Shown here: in pieces, positions 15,382 to 23,345 of the stretch | Layout of the letters: every line of letters starts with the position of its first letter | Numbering within the stretch: the first letter of the stretch is position 1 | Assembly: GCA_045105115.1 (NCBI GenBank) | Contig: JBGCDE010000070.1 | Span: 1-37,622, forward strand | Source: JAUIET01 sp045105115 | GTDB taxonomy: Bacteria > Pseudomonadota > Gammaproteobacteria > Pseudomonadales > JAUIET01 | DNA: 37,622 bases | Direction: 5' to 3' | Program-made: the position numbers and the translations under genes | Notes under the pieces: generated by a model | Databases searched by the model: none | What the model saw: only the letters and a program-made list of their open reading frames with translations | What the model was told of the DNA's origin: nothing

Positions 15382-17922
15382 ATGAATTCCCAGCTCCAGA
15401 CACCCGTTGCAGACGATACGCAACTCACAGAAGACGTACGGATAAGCCAACCACAGCAAATTTTGTTGGTACATCCGGATGAGCGCAATCGCTATTTGAT
15501 AAAGCGTGCGCTTGGTGAACGTGGCTTCACTAAAATAGTGGAGTCGGCGGGCGATCATCACTGCATTAATCTGCTGAACGAATACGCGTTTGACGTAGTA
15601 GTGGTAAACGTCGACTTGGGCGATCTGGATGCCTGGCGCCTAACCCGACTGATTCGCTCCGGTGTAGTGTCCACACAAATGAACACGCCTGTGTTTATTG
15701 TTTCGGAAACATTCAGCGAGCAAATAGCACTGGCAACAGCTAAGGAATTTGAGGTAAATGCCTTCATTCCTTTGGATCAAGCGCATACCGTGCCTCGCGC
15801 GATCGAGAAGATGTTCAAAGAAGATCGAATTGAGCCACCACGCAGCTCAATTCTAATTGTTGAAGATTACGCCGATACAGCGAAGTTGGTCGAGCGCGTT
15901 TTGAAAAACAGATTTCACATTGAGACTGCAACCGACGGCGAAGCAGGACTGGCCGCTTGGCTGGAACGACGCCATGAAATTGTGCTGCTGGACCTGATGC
16001 TACCTAAAGTATCCGGGGAAGAAGTTCTCACCGAAATTCTAAAAGTTAAACCCAGCCAGTCGGTTGTGATGATGACGGCATTCGGTAGCGCCGAAAAAGC
16101 GGGTTCTCTGATTGCGGCCGGAGCTGTAGATTTCATATCCAAGCCATTTCGCGCCGAACAGCTTCGCCATGTTTGTAATATTGCTGCACATCGCGAAGAC
16201 TACATCACCAGCAATCAACAGTTTGAGCAGCGCCAGCATGAACTTGCCACCGAGAAAGAGCGCGCATTGGTCACGCTCAACTCTATTGGCGACGGCGTCA
16301 TCACCACTGATGCCAGTGCCCGCGTAGTGTATATGAACCCGGTTGCCGAGCATCTAACGGGTTGGCTTGAAAACGAAGCCCAGGGCAGAAAGCTCAGCGA
16401 AATCTTCAAGACATACCATGAGTACTCTCGCGTACCAGCCGTAAGCCCATTGGAACGATGCCTGGAAGAACAACGACCAATTCACACCAAAACCAATATT
16501 CTGATGCGCAGTAAGCAGGGGCTCGAGATGGTAATTGAGGTTTCAGCCTCCCCCATCAAAGGCACTGGCAATACGATCAATGGTGCGGTAACTGTGTTCA
16601 AAGACAGCACTGCCGCAAGAAATCTTGAGAAACAACTAACGTATCACGCCAGCCACGACCCCTTGACCGGCTTGAAAAATCGTCAGGTTTTTGATCAGGA
16701 AGTGAAGCTGGCTCTCGATGATTGTATTAGCGCGCAGGTAGAACATGCGCTTTGCAACATTGACGTCAATGAATTTAAGATGATCAATGAAAGCCAGGGC
16801 AGCGAAGCTGGTGACAAGTTACTGCAGGAAGTAGCAAAACTATTGGTGCAGAAGGTGCGAGCGCCCAGCGACGCCATTGCTAGAATCAGCGGGCATGAAT
16901 TTGCGGTTTTACTGCGATACTGCCCCTTGGATGCAGCCAGCAGAATCAGTGAGAACATTGCCGCGGCATTTGACGACTATCAGTTCGAATGGGAAAAAAC
17001 AAAGTTTCCGATTTCAGTATCGATTGGTCTTACCCAAATCGATCAGGACAGTTCTGATCTACAAGATATTTTTGCGTCTGCGCGGGCTGCCTGCCTGAAT
17101 GCGCAAGGCGGTGGTAGCAAACGTGTTCATGTATACAGTTCGGGTGATGATGAAGCATTACGCGCCCGCAGTGAAGTGCAGCTGGCTTCTGAAATTGTTC
17201 AAGCAGAACGCGAGAATCGATTTACGCTTTTTTGCCAGCCTATAAAATCGTTGGCTGACCCTGATGAAATCAGTTACGAAATTCTGATCCGTATGTACGG
17301 CGAAAACAACGAAATAGTCTCACCAGCAAATTTCCTGCCTGCTGCAGAACGTTACAATCTGATACCACAAATCGACCGTTGGGTAGTCCATACGGCGTTC
17401 GAATGGTTGCAATCAAACAAAGACAAACTCGACAGAATCAGCCACTGCGCCGTTAATTTGTCAGGCATGTCGCTTAGCGATGAAGGATTCTACGCCTACA
17501 TCCGAAATGCATTTGAAGAATTTGATGTACCGGCAAGCAAGATTTGCTTTGAGATTACAGAGACAGCGGCAGTGACCAATTTCGCTGTAGCCGGAAGCTT
17601 CATTGAAGCCATTCGTGGACTAGGCTGCAAATTCGCTTTGGACGACTTCGGTACAGGTATGTCGTCTTTCGCTTATCTTAAGAAATTGCCGGTTGATTAT
17701 CTGAAGATTGATGGCATGTTTGTTAAAGACATTCTTACCGACCCGATAGATCTGGCCATGGTGCGCTCAATCAATGATATTGGTCATGTCTCAGGCCTGA
17801 AAACAATTGCCGAGTTTGTTGAGAATCAGGAAATTGAAGACAAACTGCGAGAGATTGGCGTTGATTATGTGCAGGGCTACGGTATTAGTAAGCCCATGCC
17901 TATTGATGAGATGAAGTTCTAG
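15382..17922 (+). CDS. Pseudo-receiver/receiver/PAS/GGDEF/EAL protein, probable c-di-GMP phosphodiesterase
   Basis: An 846-residue cytosolic signalling protein. Domain 1 (about 27-150) has a receiver fold but lacks the acidic pair (LLVHPDERN), has Asn76 in place of the phospho-Asp and no conserved Lys. Domain 2 (about 155-275) is an intact receiver: ILIVEDYAD, phospho-acceptor Asp204 in LLDLMLPKVSG, MMTAFG and FISKPF. A PAS domain (about 305-415) precedes GGDEF (about 430-590), whose signature is SGHEF (503-507), so cyclase activity is unlikely. The EAL domain (about 610-846) keeps the metal and catalytic residues: EIL at 633-635 within ExLxR, NLSG, FEITET, DDFGTG, YLKIDG and AEFVEN. It is therefore probably a regulated c-di-GMP phosphodiesterase. 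No cognate kinase is adjacent; the orphan kinase at about 27 kb is one possibility. Confidence 0.9.
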   Translation: MNSQLQTPVADDTQLTEDVRISQPQQILLVHPDERNRYLIKRALGERGFTKIVESAGDHHCINLLNEYAFDVVVVNVDLGDLDAWRLTRLIRSGVVSTQMNTPVFIVSETFSEQIALATAKEFEVNAFIPLDQAHTVPRAIEKMFKEDRIEPPRSSILIVEDYADTAKLVERVLKNRFHIETATDGEAGLAAWLERRHEIVLLDLMLPKVSGEEVLTEILKVKPSQSVVMMTAFGSAEKAGSLIAAGAVDFISKPFRAEQLRHVCNIAAHREDYITSNQQFEQRQHELATEKERALVTLNSIGDGVITTDASARVVYMNPVAEHLTGWLENEAQGRKLSEIFKTYHEYSRVPAVSPLERCLEEQRPIHTKTNILMRSKQGLEMVIEVSASPIKGTGNTINGAVTVFKDSTAARNLEKQLTYHASHDPLTGLKNRQVFDQEVKLALDDCISAQVEHALCNIDVNEFKMINESQGSEAGDKLLQEVAKLLVQKVRAPSDAIARISGHEFAVLLRYCPLDAASRISENIAAAFDDYQFEWEKTKFPISVSIGLTQIDQDSSDLQDIFASARAACLNAQGGGSKRVHVYSSGDDEALRARSEVQLASEIVQAERENRFTLFCQPIKSLADPDEISYEILIRMYGENNEIVSPANFLPAAERYNLIPQIDRWVVHTAFEWLQSNKDKLDRISHCAVNLSGMSLSDEGFYAYIRNAFEEFDVPASKICFEITETAAVTNFAVAGSFIEAIRGLGCKFALDDFGTGMSSFAYLKKLPVDYLKIDGMFVKDILTDPIDLAMVRSINDIGHVSGLKTIAEFVENQEIEDKLREIGVDYVQGYGISKPMPIDEMKF

Positions 17923-17978
17923 AAAGAACTCCGAACAGGTATGCGGTACATCGACAAGGTCTGCCCTGAGGTTCTTTC
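17915..17978. terminator. Possible bidirectional terminator or stem region after the EAL gene
   Basis: AGTTCT-AGAA-AGAACT (17915-17930) forms a six-pair hairpin that includes the stop codon. GAAAGAAC (17922-17929) could alternatively pair with GTTCTTTC (17971-17978) across the convergent gap. No strong T-run follows, so efficient intrinsic termination is doubtful. Confidence 0.3.
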
Positions 17979-18794
17979 CTAACGAGCTGGCAGCTCTCTG
18001 TTTTCTGGGCCAATGTATTCCACATCGTCACAGCGCAGCGGTAGAAACCCACCTATCGGCCGTTCTTCGTAATCCACAAAACAAGCTTCCAATCCAGATA
18101 AAACGGCTGCAGAACTGAGCTGATAAACTTCTTTGGCGGTAAACTCCTGATCAAGACTGACCGCAGCAATAAATCCGTTCATATTAATAGACTCACCGTA
18201 GGTCTGTTGAGCGTATTCGTGAATCGCCATTGCCAACACCTCGTGTCGACCACGCTTCATATTCAAACCTCTTGCTTTGCTTCGCAGCAACTCCAAACGC
18301 TCGTCTCCGGTCGCCAAAGGCCGTGAGAAACCAATAATGCTGAACTTGCCTTTTCTCAAGCGAACCTGGCATTCAACAATCTCGGCGACACTTTGACCGC
18401 CTTCAAAGTCTCGTTGTGCCTGCTCCAGGAATGCCATACTGCCGAGAATGGGTCTACTGCCATACAAGTCAGAATCTGCGGCCAAAATCCCCGCTGCGGT
18501 TGCGCCCACTACCGAGCACTTGCCATCACCACCCAAGGCGGCGATGTTATTACACCAGATTCGAGCGTCTGGGTAGCTGAGGCAGCTAAACAATACTTCA
18601 ACCCAATCTGCAATGTTGCGCGGCACTTGTCGACCTGTCACAGCCAACATTAGCACCTGAAAGTAAGAATGATTTTCAATATATTCAATCAGATTCTGGC
18701 CACGAAGTGTAACCTCGCCCTGTAGAGTAAAGCCCCCGGCCTTGCTGCGAATGCGGTTACGATACGAGTCCCAATAATTTGTATCAGACGTCAT
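17979..18794 (-). CDS. Short citrate-synthase-fold protein, member B, lacking all catalytic residues
   Basis: A 271-residue protein resembling the small citrate synthase/citryl-CoA lyase class (full citrate synthases have about 370-430 residues). The N-terminal helices (VTLRGQNLIEYIENHSYFQVLMLAVTG pattern, about 28-54) correspond to the family's YxGxxIxEL region. My eye alignment puts DLYGSRP (109-115) where the first catalytic His (HGG) should be, GFSRPL (155-160) where GHR should be, and NMNGF (204-208) where the VDF Asp should be. All three catalytic residues thus seem replaced. The start is the ATG at 18794 with a GGAG ribosome site, overlapping the end of member A by 11 bases, so translation is probably coupled. 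It may be a non-catalytic subunit or an enzyme of new chemistry. Confidence 0.7.
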   Translation of the reverse strand: MTSDTNYWDSYRNRIRSKAGGFTLQGEVTLRGQNLIEYIENHSYFQVLMLAVTGRQVPRNIADWVEVLFSCLSYPDARIWCNNIAALGGDGKCSVVGATAAGILAADSDLYGSRPILGSMAFLEQAQRDFEGGQSVAEIVECQVRLRKGKFSIIGFSRPLATGDERLELLRSKARGLNMKRGRHEVLAMAIHEYAQQTYGESINMNGFIAAVSLDQEFTAKEVYQLSSAAVLSGLEACFVDYEERPIGGFLPLRCDDVEYIGPENRELPAR

Positions 18795-19611
18795 CGTTTT
18801 CTCCAACAATTTCGTAGAGCTCATCGCTGAGAAACGGCACTTGATTGCGTGGTTTGCCAACGTATTCGAGGCCATGCGCGAGTATTCCAGGTGCATTGAT
18901 CAGCTGATACAAGGCCGGGGCATGTTTGGGTAAAAACCCGAGGTCTGCCAAAGCAGCGGCAAATACACCGTGACGCATTATGCCGAAATCCAGATTATCC
19001 AGATTATCCAGCTCACTATTGATCGCTAAGCCTGTCGCAAGACTATCGCCTGCTCCCATTGTGTTACATAAGGTTTGCAGCACTACGGCAGCCAACTCAT
19101 CTTTGCCGTTATAAGCCGAGCCAAAACCATGTGTGCGCGGGTCATCCAGACCTTTTAACAATTCGATGTTATCTGCAATAGACCGTTTTCCAGCTCTCAC
19201 AAAAAAACGCATCGTATCATTAATGAACTTTGCCCCGGATTTCTCGCCAGCGAATATAGACAAGCCTATGGGCAATACGTGCAGGGTGTCGGTTTTCCCA
19301 ATCGACGCTTGAATAGCTGCTCTGGAGCCATTATCGCGAGGCCCCGGATTGATAAACGCGACCATCAGTGCATTAAAAAGTTCGGCAGCACCAGCATCAG
19401 GAAGCTCTCCACGAAACAGCAGATAAAGCATCTCGGGGTAAGAAACCTTGCGCATCAGTTCTTGTAAATCATAGCCATAGCACGATGCTTTAGCGGCAAC
19501 GTAAGGGTTGCTGGAGTCAGTCTCTTTCCAGATTTTGGTCTTTACATTCGCTACGAAGCCTTCGTCTCGCGGCTTCACATCCACAGACAACTCATCACTC
19601 TTACTATTCAC
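18784..19611 (-). CDS. Short citrate-synthase-fold protein, member A, lacking both catalytic histidines
   Basis: A 275-residue protein of the citrate synthase/citryl-CoA lyase superfamily: CYGYDLQELMRKVSYPEMLYLLFRGELP at about 44-71 matches the family's helical N-terminus and NLDFGI plus ILAHGLEY match the end. By eye alignment the catalytic Asp is kept (Asp208 in NLDF), but the HGGA position reads EKSGAK (about 123-128) and the GHR position reads GFGSAY (162-167), so both His appear lost. The GTG at 19611 is preferred because AAGAGG lies at proper distance; another GTG at 19617 overlaps that site. The sulfotransferase gene ends 13 bases upstream and member B overlaps downstream, making a tight three-gene unit. 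Whether it still handles acyl-CoA is unknown. Confidence 0.72.
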   Translation of the reverse strand: MNSKSDELSVDVKPRDEGFVANVKTKIWKETDSSNPYVAAKASCYGYDLQELMRKVSYPEMLYLLFRGELPDAGAAELFNALMVAFINPGPRDNGSRAAIQASIGKTDTLHVLPIGLSIFAGEKSGAKFINDTMRFFVRAGKRSIADNIELLKGLDDPRTHGFGSAYNGKDELAAVVLQTLCNTMGAGDSLATGLAINSELDNLDNLDFGIMRHGVFAAALADLGFLPKHAPALYQLINAPGILAHGLEYVGKPRNQVPFLSDELYEIVGENDDV

Positions 19612-19624
19612 ACTCACCTCTTCA

Positions 19625-20899
19625 TTAGTTCTCTGCAGCGTTCAAATCGGCGGGCATTGCAATTCCGCCCAAAGCATCCAACGCACTCAAACGCTCAATC
19701 TGATTTTTGAATCTGGACTTTATCAACGTCTCATCAAGACCATAATGCTGAACGTCATACTTGTGCTTGGACTTTAGCTTCTGAGCGTCTTCGCTCATCC
19801 AGGCATCAATTCTGTCCTTTAGCTGCTGACTGTCAAACGGCAGTTCAAGCAACTCATATATTTTTTGAACAACGCCTACAGGCGATTTACATAGCGCATC
19901 AAAACTCACCTCAACAATTCCATTAGGCGTTTTTCTAACAAGCTCTAGATACTGCGCACAACTGTGCGCATAAAATCGCAAAGCTAATTGACCTATCTCA
20001 TGCCGATCTATTGTCTGATCGAATATGCTTCTGATAGTTTCAGCGAGACTACAGAAAGAAGCGATCGACTCTACCGGATTTCGATGCGTATTGATCAGCA
20101 AGCTATCAGGGTAAACCTGCCTGATACTATTAACAAGTAAGGCGTGAGCTGGCGATTTTAATACCCACGTTCCGCGACGCCCATGGTTACTGTTCAGTAA
20201 CTGCAACTGCAACTTATGCATTTCGTAAGCACTATTTGCCGCCTCACAGCCCAACTGTTCCAACATCCAGCTCTCGTAACCCGGCGCCTGATTGTAGAGT
20301 AGGAAAGTCGGAGAAAAAAAGGCGTTTTCAAGAAGCTTCAAGCACTCTTCATTACCATTCACAAACATCGGATGAACGTTTTTCAAATTGGGTGCAAGCA
20401 GGTTGTTGGCATTAACAAACTGTTGCACTTTCTTTTTCATTGCTCGCCTTGCCAGATCACTGCCTGATAGCGCAGGTTCGTGCAGCTCCCACATCAATGG
20501 CGCTTGATAGCCCGGCTCTTCGGCCAGCAAGCTATGCAAAAGACTGGTTCCGGTTCGAGGAAAACCGACGATAAAGATCGGCGACTCTATCGATATTGTT
20601 GAGGCAGTCTCAAGTTGATTGCTTTCAGTCGTTAGCAAACTACAGTTAGCGAATGCCGCTTTAATGGTCTCACCCAGCGCCAACAAGCCTGTGAAACTAC
20701 TGTATTGCAAATCAATAGTGTTAACAAACATACCAGCGTTTTCAGCGAATCTAGCATCAACAAGTTGTTTGTGCAGAAGGTCAAATCGGCGCAGCATACG
20801 TCGACGTAGTAGAAACGTCAGTCCAGCATAGTAGGCAATAGTATTCAACAGCCGTACAGCGGCCGGGACGCCTGAGCCTGACTCTCTATTATTTCGCAT
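19625..20899 (-). CDS. PAPS-dependent sulfotransferase family protein
   Basis: A 424-residue protein of the broad sulfotransferase family (Sulfotransfer_3 type), expected to move a sulfo group from PAPS to a hydroxyl or amine of a small molecule, lipid or sugar. The 5'-phosphosulfate loop is GFPRTGTSLLH (112-122), preceded by the beta strand SPIFIV. The 3'-phosphate site looks like INTHRNPVESIASF near residue 270. HGRRGTWVLKSPAHALL between them is also typical. A mildly hydrophobic N-terminal segment (about 14-31) could contact the membrane. The ATG at 20899 is clear. It is the first gene of the compact unit with the two citrate-synthase-like genes. Acceptor unknown; the context suggests a dedicated metabolite. 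Confidence 0.82.
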   Translation of the reverse strand: MRNNRESGSGVPAAVRLLNTIAYYAGLTFLLRRRMLRRFDLLHKQLVDARFAENAGMFVNTIDLQYSSFTGLLALGETIKAAFANCSLLTTESNQLETASTISIESPIFIVGFPRTGTSLLHSLLAEEPGYQAPLMWELHEPALSGSDLARRAMKKKVQQFVNANNLLAPNLKNVHPMFVNGNEECLKLLENAFFSPTFLLYNQAPGYESWMLEQLGCEAANSAYEMHKLQLQLLNSNHGRRGTWVLKSPAHALLVNSIRQVYPDSLLINTHRNPVESIASFCSLAETIRSIFDQTIDRHEIGQLALRFYAHSCAQYLELVRKTPNGIVEVSFDALCKSPVGVVQKIYELLELPFDSQQLKDRIDAWMSEDAQKLKSKHKYDVQHYGLDETLIKSRFKNQIERLSALDALGGIAMPADLNAAEN

Positions 20900-20992
20900 T
20901 ATCCGAGCTTTTGTTAGGTAGCGCTCAAGAATAACGCCTAGTTAAACCGATTACTATACTTAAGCAAGCCGCTTATCCGCGACCGAGATAAG

Positions 20993-23218
20993 TTAGTCCA
21001 GGCTGTAGCTTAGCTGGAGCGATACGCTACGACCGGCCAGCGGCAGGTCATCTGGAATGGCCGTGAAAATACCAGACACACTTCCTTCTCTGGAATCTTC
21101 GTCAAAAAGGTTGCGTGCGCTTAGCTGAGCGGTTAACCCCTCTATCAGATTTAGCTTACGCAGTGACAGGTCAACATGCGTGAAATCTTTCAACTGTGCT
21201 CTTGTATCTGACGGTGATCGACGACGATCAGCTACCCAGTTAGCCGCTAGATTTATATTCCAGCTATCGAGAAATTCATAATTGGCATTTACATAAAGTT
21301 GCCGGCCTGGAGCATCAGCGACTCTTTCTCCTGTTGAGCCAAGCTCCGCAAACTGCATTGAGTAATTGGATGCTATTTGCAAATTCTCACTGAGCTGCAG
21401 ACTTAGTTCCCACTCAAACCCCTTACCTTTTTGGGTATGAGCATTGTCTGCTATCGAGGAACCAGCAGGTAAGCTAGGGTCTGTAGCAGGTACAAATTCA
21501 ATGGCATCTTCTATTCGGTACCAATAAAAATTCAACTTTGATGAGAGACTTTCCGTAAAACGATAGTCAAATGCCAATTCAACGGTATCTATTGTTTCTG
21601 GATCAAGATTACGATTTCCTAGAATTACCGGATTATTGATTGCAAACAGCTCGGCGAATGAGGGAGCTCTGAAGGCGCGCCCGTAGAGTAATTTGGAAGT
21701 CAGGTTGTACGATGTAGACCAGACTACCGCTGCTCGGGGATTAAGTGTACCGCCAACATCTGAATACCAATCATAGCGAAGCCCTATAGTGGCTTCCCAA
21801 TCCTTTCTGAAACTCCAGCTGTCTTGTATAGATGCAAAGTATATTTCCCGGTTTTCAATATCAGCATAGGCTTGTGCGGTATCGGTTACATCCGTTAGCG
21901 TGCCATCCACCACTGTTTCCGTACCATCCAAGACACCAGGACCGAAATTCTTTGTTTCCCTAACTTTTCCGCGCTGTAGCTCGAAGCCCGTTGCGAAACG
22001 CCAATGGTGATTTGTATGCCCAGTGTATTTTGCCGACACTTCTCCCGAGTATCGCTCTTCTTCACCGCCGGGGTTTCCAATCAGTCCGTCGGTAAACAAT
22101 ACAGGCGTGCCCGCGAACGACAAATTGCCATCTGCCCCAATCGGCACTCGTGTTCCGGGTGGAAGCAACACAGTGTCATCTTGCTCATCGTAGGAACTGG
22201 CCCATACTTTCACATCAACATCAATTTCTTCACTCAAATCCATGCTGTATCCGGCGCTCAGTACGTAGTAATCCACGTCCACGTCACCGCGATCATCCAG
22301 AGCTTGCGCAACACCATTGCCCAGGCCTGCATCATTTTGTTGCCAACCCAAAAATCCTATGTCCCAGTTTTCGTTGCGAACTCCCAAACGTAGGTTGGTA
22401 ACGTCATAGTTTGTTGCTAACGGACCTGGCGCCATCGAGGCATTGGTAGCGAATATATTGTCAAAAATAGATTGGAAATCACTTTGAATGACTCGATCAC
22501 CATCGCCATCACTTTTCGAATTTTCAATACTGGCAACGAACTGCCACCCAGCACCGAACTCTGCACCGTATTGCAGCGAGAAATCGCGAGTGCCAAAAGA
22601 GCCTACTTTAACTCCGGCCCTAATTCCCTCAAGCTCGGCAGCGCCCTTGGTAATAACGTTGATGACGCCCGCAAAGGCATCAGCACCGAATAAAGCAGAA
22701 CCCGGTCCTCGAACCACTTCAACGCGCTTAATGTTCTCTACGGGTAAGAAGAAATTGCTTGGACGACCACCGCCGTATAACTGTCGCACTGGGATATCAT
22801 CTATTAAAACAAGAACCTGAGCGTTTCTAGCCGTGTGTATTCCTCTAAAAGAATAAACAGAATTGAGCTTATTGTTTTTCGCTACCGACACATGCAAACC
22901 CGGGACGCTCTCCAGCACTTCGTCCAGCGAACTGGCTCCAAGTCTGGATATATCTTCCTGGGTCAAAACGGTTGCTACTGAAGGCGCCAAACGTATTGGC
23001 TTATTCGTACCTGTGGAGATGCTGACTGTTTCATCGTCTTCGTAGAAGTCCAACAGGTCAATGTCTTCTGCCAGCGCCGTACTACTGATAGCCAGAAATA
23101 ACGCGCCAACAGCAAGACCAGCTTGTGCACGGGAGTGCACTTTCGAATTCGTAAGTCGAAGGTTCATATTATTTTTAACGTATGGGTACACATGCCCACC
23201 GCTTTTTTTACGCTTCAT
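20993..23218 (-). CDS. TonB-dependent outer membrane receptor
   Basis: A 741-residue receptor for high-affinity uptake across the outer membrane. After a long N-region and signal peptide (probable cleavage after ALA at 50) there is a TonB-box-like ETVSI (63-67). The plug domain (about 78-195) has VATVLTQEDISRLGASSLDEVLESVPGL, SFRGI, VLIDDIPV, IKRVEVVRGPGSALFGADAFAGVINVITK. The rest is the 22-strand barrel with YDWYSDVGGTLNPRAAVVWS and GRAFRAPSFAELF, typical of the BtuB/FepA/colicin-receptor group. Unusually it ends in SYSLD, not a terminal aromatic residue. An alternative ATG at 23167 would shorten the leader. It lies between the TPP enzyme and sulfotransferase genes on the same strand. The substrate cannot be told; nothing specifically marks it as an iron or B12 receptor. 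Confidence 0.92.
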   Translation of the reverse strand: MKRKKSGGHVYPYVKNNMNLRLTNSKVHSRAQAGLAVGALFLAISSTALAEDIDLLDFYEDDETVSISTGTNKPIRLAPSVATVLTQEDISRLGASSLDEVLESVPGLHVSVAKNNKLNSVYSFRGIHTARNAQVLVLIDDIPVRQLYGGGRPSNFFLPVENIKRVEVVRGPGSALFGADAFAGVINVITKGAAELEGIRAGVKVGSFGTRDFSLQYGAEFGAGWQFVASIENSKSDGDGDRVIQSDFQSIFDNIFATNASMAPGPLATNYDVTNLRLGVRNENWDIGFLGWQQNDAGLGNGVAQALDDRGDVDVDYYVLSAGYSMDLSEEIDVDVKVWASSYDEQDDTVLLPPGTRVPIGADGNLSFAGTPVLFTDGLIGNPGGEEERYSGEVSAKYTGHTNHHWRFATGFELQRGKVRETKNFGPGVLDGTETVVDGTLTDVTDTAQAYADIENREIYFASIQDSWSFRKDWEATIGLRYDWYSDVGGTLNPRAAVVWSTSYNLTSKLLYGRAFRAPSFAELFAINNPVILGNRNLDPETIDTVELAFDYRFTESLSSKLNFYWYRIEDAIEFVPATDPSLPAGSSIADNAHTQKGKGFEWELSLQLSENLQIASNYSMQFAELGSTGERVADAPGRQLYVNANYEFLDSWNINLAANWVADRRRSPSDTRAQLKDFTHVDLSLRKLNLIEGLTAQLSARNLFDEDSREGSVSGIFTAIPDDLPLAGRSVSLQLSYSLD

Positions 23219-23277
23219 CGACTAAATATAGACTACTTCTCAAGTGATGGCGGAGAACCTGCCGCTTAAGTGCTAAT

Positions 23278-23290
23278 GCTGAGAATCAGC
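23278..23290. promoter_or_regulatory. Small inverted repeat upstream of the TonB receptor
   Basis: GCTGA-GAA-TCAGC is a 5-3-5 palindrome 60 bases before the receptor start, within the 127-base gap after the TPP enzyme gene. It could be an operator. It does not match a Fur box well, so iron control is not claimed. Confidence 0.3.
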
Positions 23291-23345
23291 GCGGTTTCGC
23301 TCACTTTGCAGTCAATGTAAGACCTACACGACTGATTTTGAAAGA

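Noticed and set aside
17979..19611. Frameshifted single citrate synthase split in two
   Set aside because: Each part has its own N-terminal helical pattern, so they are paralogues in tandem, not two halves of one gene.
23278..23290. Fur box upstream of the TonB receptor
   Set aside because: The palindrome GCTGA-GAA-TCAGC does not match the Fur consensus well enough; iron control would be speculation.
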